From the NCBI GenBank assembly GCA_023548195.1, contig JAJHZJ010000531.1:8295900-8359899 (forward strand): a DNA stretch of 64,000 nt, read 5' to 3'. Shown one piece after another: positions 57,243-64,000 of this stretch. Source of the stretch: Bettongia penicillata ogilbyi. Lineage: Eukaryota; Chordata; Mammalia; Diprotodontia; Potoroidae. The notes beneath the pieces are model-generated. The model saw only the letters and a list, made by a program, of their open reading frames with translations, was not told where the DNA came from and ran no database searches. The position numbers and the translations under genes were made by a program. How positions within the stretch are numbered: the stretch's first letter is position 1; each line of letters starts with the position of its first letter.

Positions 57243-58822
57243 TGGTCACAGGAATCATAAATATTGGGTAGAAATAAGTCTAGAAGCTATTTCTTAAATT
57301 CAAATATATCCTTACAATTATTCACATAAATTCAATATCAACTATTACATAACCCAAATACTATTTCCCTTTGAGAAACTATTTTGATTACATTAAAGAT
57401 TAAGTGTTTGATATCTGCAAAACTTCAAGGTGAACAAGAGGGAACAGTGGCAGTGTTAATGTCAAACAAAAAACTACCAACCCTTGGTTTCTTTGTATCA
57501 CAATGACTTAAGAATAGCTGTCTTTTAAAAAAACTTTTTTTCCTAAGAAACAAGGTGACTTCAGAAAGAACATGAAATCAAATTTTAAGGCTAAACAAGC
57601 GCAAGTTGCATACAAATAAGTAAGAGTCAGCAATACATTCACTTTAATAAGACTGACATTTCCCAAAAAAATGCTTACTTTTCCTTAGGAGCAGGAGGAG
57701 AAATGTCTATGTGTAGAAATCTATCTGATCAGTACTTGAGGCCAAAATGCTTACAGCAATCATTTTTGGAATAATAAGGTTAAGATCAATTAGTAAAAAG
57801 ACTAAATTAATAAAAATGTTTAATAAAGAAAGTTAGTTTTACTGCTTTTAAGTGCATAAAAAGTTCTGATTTGGCTAAAAAAAAGTATTGATAATTTATC
57901 ATAAATAAGTATGGCAAATTTTGTCCAAAAGCAGATGCTTTGGAAGTATTTTTAAGTCCATGAAATGCAGTTTAAACATTTCTACTAAAAGCTTAGTTCA
58001 TATTGTAAGTTTTGCTAGTAAAAGAACTTTATAAAGTGTAAACTTTAGGTTATCTGCCATATGAATCTCAAGTTCTGAATAAGGGCTAAAATATTTTTAA
58101 TTAAAATTAAACTTCCCAACATGAAACTTTGTAAATATAGTGTTTATTTCTGATAATTATGGTAACATTGTTATCTAAAACCTTTGAACTAAATGCTTAC
58201 TTACACATTATCTTAAAAACAAGTTACTGTGAGAAAACCAATTCTTAGATCCAACACAAAGTCTTTTTGATTAAGGAAAGGTTGACCTAGCACAACTTTG
58301 CAAATAGGAGGTAGAGACAGGAAAGTGTTACACTCCAGGTATGAAGGAAGTGCTATGCAAATACACATCTCTAATTGCTGGGAGTGTCCATGTAATTCAG
58401 GAAAACAGCCATAGTTCAGCTTGGTAGGAATGCACACCTGGTGAAAGGGTAGAGAATGATGAGGAATACAGACTGCAGGGAGACATCCATTTAAAGAGGT
58501 TATACTCTATCATAGAGTAAATAAATGCATACTCACTTAAAATTTGACCAGGAAAGGAATACAGATATACAGAATACGGATAAAGGACTAAAGAGAATGG
58601 CTGTTAGGAGAAAAATCCATTAGGATTGCAGTTCGAGTAAGAAGCAATGACCCACTGAAATGGGGGATGGATACAAAGGATGTTTTGGAGTTCGAAACTA
58701 GAAAACTCACTGCTTCACTGAATATAGGAAGAAAGAGTGAAAGACTCAAAAGTTCTCACCAGAGAGACTAGGATAGTCACTCAAGAGAAATACTAACAAA
58801 AGCAAAAGGAATAGGCTCAGGA
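57243..58822. other. Unique AT-rich sequence
   Basis: No repeat or gene recognised. A minus-strand open frame (58213-58437) has no family resemblance, and its ends do not match RPRD1A. Confidence 0.3.
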
Positions 58823-59023
58823 CAGGGGTGGGGAATCTGCAGCCTAAAAGCCAACAGTGGCCTGGTAGGTCCTTGGGTGAGGCCTTTTGACTGAGATTCA
58901 AGTTTTACAGAACAAATTCTCTTATTAAGGGGATTTGTTCTGTGAAGTTTGGATTTAAAGGGCTGCAACTTGAGGACCAAGAGAGTCACATGTGGTCTCC
59001 AGAATATCAGTTCCCCACCCCAG
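58823..59023 (+). mobile_element. Complete palindromic hAT MITE (Charlie-like)
   Basis: Ends are 'caggggtggggaatctg' and, inverted, 'ctggggtggggaact', i.e. imperfect terminal inverted repeats. The body is palindromic: 'gaacaaattctcttattaag' against 'ggggatttgttctg'. An 8-bp target duplication could not be confirmed. I recall marsupial hAT elements with this type of terminus, but the family name is unverified. Confidence 0.75.
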
Positions 59024-60302
59024 GTTAAGGGGGACTGATGATGATGATGGTATTATTACAATTGATAAAAATTTCAACATCATTTTAATTATCTAGCCAT
59101 GCCACTCAAATCTTATGTTTTGATTACGTATATGACTTTACATTTGTCTCTATTTAATTTCATCACTAGATTCTGCCTATGGTGTTACGGAACATGACTT
59201 TTATACAAAATGTTAACTACCACTGTGTTAACTGAAAAATAAGCTTCTATGCCCTTAAATTATTAATAAAAATATTACTATCATAGGTCTAAGGCAAATT
59301 TTCGAAATATTAAACTAGATACTTCCTTTCCAAGCTGGTTCATTACCAGTTCCTTGAGTCTCACTATTCAAACAGTTCAAACTGAATCCATCACCAGTAC
59401 TATAACCTAGTTTACATCTCTTAATGAGCACGATCTGGAAGATGGGCCAGCAAAGGAGCCTAACTAAATTGTACTGACAATTTAATAAGATGTTTAAGAA
59501 ACCTAAAGTAAAAGTATTAAAAGTCATAACTGATGCTATTTTAAAACTATTACTATATTCCTGTTGATATGGCAATATTTCCAAGTTTCAAAAGTTACTG
59601 TGATAAAACTACATTTATAAAGTTATTTCCTTTAATATCACCTTGAAATATTCTTAGAATTCTTAGAACGAATTTCTTAAAACAAAATGTTAAATTACTA
59701 TTAAACTGACTGATACTACTAGCATAAATATTATAATTCCCACTGGAAGATCTCATTTTAGCCTCCAGATATACATATATTCTTCAAGAAAATGCAATTA
59801 TGTAAACATGAGATTACTAAAAAAAGTTATACATTCAAGTCACCTACATATCTATGATTAGCCAGTTGGATAAAAAGATAAAACTCTCATTGACTTGAAA
59901 AACAAATACCTATTTAGTAAACAAGATAACTAATGATTATTATTTTCTGATCCAACTAAAAAAGACTTCCCAAATATGAACTGAAATAACTTCTTTAAAA
60001 CGTATGTATAGTGTTACCTCCTGAAGAATTAAACCTTCATACATTATAGTTGTGGAAAAATGATACTCAAGTTCTATCAACTATATACTGTGGGGGAAAT
60101 TGTCTACCTTAATCACAACTTAAGAAGCTTTTACTATAAAAATTCAACCAGGGGAAGTAGCAGAAAACCAAACAAACCTAGACACAGGATAATCCCACCT
60201 GGCCAATCTGTTTCTATTTTATTAAATACTTGCTCCTTACCTATTCTCTGTGAGGATGAACAACAAAAATCTTTTCTGAGGACTACAATGCAGAAAAATA
60301 AC
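59024..60302. other. Unique AT-rich sequence
   Basis: Nothing recognised. Confidence 0.3.
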
Positions 60303-62560
60303 TTGGGAGCCAAGATGACATTGTAGCAGTAAAGTCCCTCCTCCTTCCTTCCTACGTACATGGACATGTACACAACACACACATGCATACACACTCCGTC
60401 TACAAAGATATCCAGAAAATGTACCAAATCAAATCCTTTCTAGGAATTTTTTTTTTTTAAGGGAAGGGGAGAAAGAGAAAGTCACTTTTTTATCCCAGAT
60501 CAATATATGAAGCTGCAGAAGTTTGCAGACACTGGAGAAGGGATCTGGCCAGGGGTACATTGTGTACATCATTTCAGCACAAGAAGAGGCTCTACACTGG
60601 GGCAAGAAGTAGCATCAGATCCAGCAGAGAGGAGTTTAAATTTATGCATGGTAAAGAGAAAGGTAAGAACTGGAAGCTGTGACATTCGCTAACCAGTTCT
60701 ATATCACAAGAATGGCTCTGGACCTAGTGGTAGTTTATCACAGTGAAGAAATATATGGCAAGTCCTAGGCTATGGAGAGGAGTAAATTAAGAAACAGCAG
60801 TTGTGTAGCTTAGACCCCAAGCGTGGAGTACAGTTCTCAGATTCAGCCTCCAGCTCAGTCTGAAGCCTACAGCATAATAACAAGGGGAAGAATACTGAAC
60901 AAAGGGGAGCTTCCAGTTCTGTCCCTTGATTCAGTCATTATTCAGCAATCCGATGCTGGCAAAGCCAGCAGCAATCTATTAAAACTCCAAAGGAGGTACA
61001 CCTGTAGAGTTACTGATTAAACTCAAAACCAGGAGAGGAAGATGAAGAGATTAGAGTATGGAGGCAGCAATGAGACTTTGTCCTGAATCAGAACATTTGG
61101 AGCCCCGCTAAAAGTTCACAGGCCCCCAGCCTGAGCTGTCCTGAGATCATGGAATAACACAGTACTCATTGCCCCCAAGAAAGCAACAGCAGAACCATTC
61201 TAGAAGTACACATAGCCTAGTCATAACAAAAAGCTTGAAGTCATAAAGCAAGCTGTAAGAAGTAAACATTAAAAAAATCCCAACATGAAAAGCTATTTTG
61301 GTGAAAGGGACACTCAAAACACAAACCCAAAAAGAATCACTACAAAAGATCAACAAGCAATACCTCAAAGGAAAATAAAGCTGGAACACAAAATTAACTA
61401 GAATTCATGGGAGAAGAAACAAGTTTTTAAAATGTTTTTGTAAATGAAGAAATGAGAATTGGGAGCAGGGGAGAAGGAAATGAAAAGAGAGCTATAGGAG
61501 AATAGGAAAGGTAAAGGGGAGGGAAAGAAATACAAATGTTATTATGCAAATACTGTAACCCAAGCAGTATACTAAATAGTTTTACTAATGTTATCTCAGT
61601 TGGACACGAGACACAACACCAAGGAACAAAATTCTCTGAAAATTAGAACGAACTAAATAAAATTTAATTATTCCAGTAGAAAATGAGAAATATTTAAATC
61701 AAAAGAAAAATCTAGAAAACGTAAGGTACCTCATAGCAAAAACAACTATCCTGGAAAATAGATCAAGTTGAAAAAGTTTAAGAATCACTGGAGTAACTGA
61801 AAGTCATTAAAAAAAAAGGACCTATACATCAAATTTTAAGAAATCTTAAAAGAAAAATTACCAGATCTTTTAGAAATAGAGGGCAAAGGGTTCACCTACT
61901 GCAAGAAAACCCAAAAGGAAACTATCAGAAATCTCTCAGTCAAAATTCAAAACTTCCAGATCAAAGAAAAAAATACTTCAAGCAGAAAGACTGAATTCAA
62001 ATGCCAAGGAGACAGTCAAGATCATTAATCCTAAAAAGGAGCAGAGAACTTAGAAAATAATATTCCAGATAACTTACTCCAAAACAGTTTAATCATACCT
62101 GGGGGAAATTATATAGAGGAATTCCAAACATTCCTGATTAAAAGTTCAGAGCTGCATAGAATCTCTAAGTGTGAATACAGGAGTAAAGAGAAACATTAAA
62201 AAAACCAAACCAATAAGGATAAAACTTTCAATTCAAATAAAGGGAGATGATTCTTGTGCCCCTCTGGACAATATCATTATCAGAATAGTCTAATTAGACA
62301 AAGCTGGGGAGTGGACTGTTTTGTCATAATGATCTCAATGGAAAGAGAGAAGAGGAAAGAAAAGGTTAAAGAAAATTATCTCAAGTAATCAGGGCAAGAA
62401 AAAAAGTTTATGTAAATAAGGAAGGGTGGGAACCTGAACCTCACTTTTACCTGAAATGGTCAAGTGAAGAATATACACATACAAATAGGTACAAAAATAT
62501 ATTTCACTCAAAAGTGAAATAAGAAGAGAGGAAAAGGTGGAAATCAGAAAGTAATAGATA
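60303..62560 (+). mobile_element. Degenerate L1 or HAL1 (5' UTR + ORF1 + partial 3')
   Basis: Starts 'ttgggagccaagatgacat', an L1-type 5' end. The 5' UTR extends to about 61380. ORF1 follows, with traces at 61710-62200 such as LENRSS-like, ESH, LPDLLEIEGK and NFQIKEK. It continues into inter-ORF-like sequence ('cacttttacctgaaatggtc') and ends without a clear tail near 62560. No ORF2 is seen. It is too decayed to tell a HAL1 from a 3'-deleted L1. Confidence 0.6.
61700..62200 (+). pseudogene. ORF1 remnant of the 60303 element
   Basis: RRM and C-terminal pieces are spread over frames, for example translated EILKEKLPDLLEIEGKGFT and TIRNLSVKIQNFQIKEKN, then FQTFLIKSSEL near 62125-62150. Stops in every frame. 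Confidence 0.6.
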
Positions 62561-62624
62561 ACCAATAGATCACTGATTCAGTCTCCTACTCTAGGTATCA
62601 AACAATATAACCTTTAAATATATT

Positions 62625-62825
62625 TAAGGAACTGCTAGAGTAGTCCGGCAAATCAAATGCTGGACTTGGAATATGGAAGACAGAGTTTGAATTCTGCCTC
62701 AGATTCTTACTAGCTGTGACTGATTCAAGCTCTCTAAGCCTGTTTCCTCATCTGTAAAACAAAGAGGGCCCTCCTCTAAGACCAGTTCCAGCTCTAAATT
62801 TATAATCCTATTGAATCTTCATAAA
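62625..62825 (+). repeat. CORE-SINE, tRNA-derived
   Basis: 'agtttgaattctgcctcaga', 'ttcttactagctgtgactga', 'ctgtttcctcatctgtaaaa' and the tail 'cctcctctaagaccagttcc' are in sense order. Confidence 0.8.
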
Positions 62826-63327
62826 CTGAGGAAAATGAGAAAATTCAATGCAGTTATTCCCTTTTAACCACAAATTAGCCAATTTGTAAGATAAAATTAA
62901 AGAATATTACCAAAAAGATTTCTACACGCTTTGCAACAGTAAACTTTTCAACATTTCAACTGTTCAGAACTACAATAAAATATTAACAGATAAAAGTTTA
63001 AATTTGATTTCTAAATCTGCATCTTTAAATGTTCATTATAGAAATCTTTGACAGGTCCTAAATTTTCTGGAGATTACAGAATAAGGAAAAATAATCACTA
63101 TTTTAATCAAGCAGCCATCTTTTCAGATAAAAGAAATTATCTTTTCCAAAAACTCCTGTCATAAAACAGGAACTATCTTTTTGCTTAATTTATTGTATCG
63201 TGGCAAATTTTCACCAGTTAATAAGTATTCTATCTACAATTTTAATTTTAAACTAGGTAAGAACTATAAAGTGGTACAATATACTTGGATTACAATCTAG
63301 GAACATACAAAAAGAGTTGAAAATTCA

Positions 63328-63480
63328 TGTATAATGATTCCATATATATAATAACCTATACTGGACTGCTTACCGTCTCAGTGTATGTAGCAGGAGGGGG
63401 TTAGGAGCAAAGGATAGAATTTGGAACTCACAACTTTTTTTTAAATGTTAAAAATCTTATTTTATCATGCAATGGGGGGG
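63328..63480 (+). mobile_element. 5'-truncated L1 3' end
   Basis: 'actggactgcttaccgtctc' and 'gaatttggaactcacaactt' followed by 'tgttaaaaatcttatttta' match the L1 3' end at 24360-24460. Confidence 0.6.
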
Positions 63481-63514
63481 AAATATTATTTAAATTTCAA
63501 AAACAGAACAAAGC

Positions 63515-63830
63515 AAACTCATGTATACCTTTTGACTAAGTAACCCTATTAATAGTACTATGACTTAAAAATCTAAGTAGGGGGAAAATAAAAAACCCTC
63601 TATAAAAACTAAAATATACATAGCTGTTTGACCTGCAATAGTAAAAAGCTGAAAAAATGTGTCCAATGGTTGTAAGAGACTTGAACAAAATATAATAACA
63701 ATGCAGTGGCTCATTACTAGGTTAAGGGTAACCAATAAAGAAATGCTGAAAGGGGTATATGGTATGCAAATTGAAGAATCAGAAAAAAGATACACTGTTA
63801 ATAGAAATTTATATGTATTCCTATAAACTA
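63515..63830 (+). mobile_element. Degenerate L1 ORF2 C-terminal fragment
   Basis: 'catgtataccttttgactaa' and 'gtaaccctattaatagtact' recall 'tataccccttgacccagcaa' at 10780. Strongly decayed. Confidence 0.35.
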
Positions 63831-64000
63831 AAGGGGAGTACAATAAACAAGTGGTTTTCTGTACTTTTATGTAAATATTTCTGACTTTCTTATAGCTTTG
63901 AGTTTTTTAAATTTATGACAAGGATTATATTTATATTTTAATTTTGAAAAGTAATTTCAGGTCATAAAAGATGAGTGGAAAGACCAGCGGATTCATGATG

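Larger units (their letters stand above)
2561..64000 (-). other. RPRD1A: Inferred last intron of RPRD1A
   Basis: From the splice acceptor of the terminal exon to the window end I found no other RPRD1A exon. I looked on the minus strand for the expected upstream segment, rich in the DDRKQLTRMLADFLRC and CQKEALAEKEHKLE motifs, and saw none. The simplest reading is one intron of at least 61 kb, crowded with retroelements. If the assembly is broken or the gene is rearranged, part of this could instead be intergenic. Confidence 0.55.

Noticed and set aside
58213..58437. Minus-strand frame, possibly an RPRD1A exon
   Set aside because: The translation does not resemble RPRD1A, and the flanks lack a convincing exon structure in phase with the terminal exon.
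1..64000. tRNA, rRNA, snoRNA genes or CRISPR arrays
   Set aside because: tRNA-like boxes occur only inside SINEs; no CRISPR-like spaced repeats; nothing suggests a bacterial sequence.

Overview
This window looks like an intronic stretch of a marsupial genome. It holds one recognisable piece of a host gene: the last coding exon of RPRD1A (Pol II CTD-binding, RPR-domain family) at 2411-2560 on the minus strand. It has a clean splice acceptor and a probable 3' UTR running towards position ~880. I found no further RPRD1A exon, so the rest of the window is most simply read as one very long intron (at least 61 kb) between the last two coding exons. The marsupial assignment rests on the repeats: CORE-SINEs, an RTE/BovB-type LINE with a SINE sharing the BovB-like 3' end, palindromic hAT MITEs, CR1/L3 and L2 relics, and above all several well-preserved L1 and half-L1 (HAL1) elements. 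The species cannot be fixed.

Layout: 1-520 is an L2 3' end; 2411-2560 the exon; 3430-4480 a CR1/L3 relic; 5465-6768 a 5'-complete but 3'-truncated L1/HAL1 insertion; 9868-11350 an L1 with a large internal deletion; 11351-13480 an older HAL1 abutting its end, followed by an unidentified poly(A)-tailed element and a small templated duplication. 14-35 kb is mainly SINE, L2, MITE and old repeat fragments plus one degenerate L1 (16952-19890). 34960-36745 is an RTE relic split by a SINE. 40174-43063 is a complete HAL1 with perfect target-site duplications. 45280-57242 is a full-length old L1 whose ORF2 was hit by one HAL1 (49409-55259), which was itself hit in ORF1 by a second HAL1 (51073-54011). 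60303-62560 is another degenerate L1/HAL1.

The L1/HAL1 copies work as a parasite pair. L1 encodes ORF1p and the endonuclease/reverse transcriptase ORF2p. HAL1 keeps only a 5' UTR and ORF1, and ends in L1-like 3' sequence that would let it use L1 machinery in trans. None of the copies here has an intact ORF. All L1/HAL1 insertions lie on the plus strand, antisense to RPRD1A, matching the known depletion of sense-oriented L1s in introns. The most interesting points are the three-level nest, a shared HAL1 3' region with two successive L1-type termini, the ~70-bp tandem units and antisense ORFs in the HAL1 5' UTR, and a 3'-truncated insertion that still has target-site duplications.
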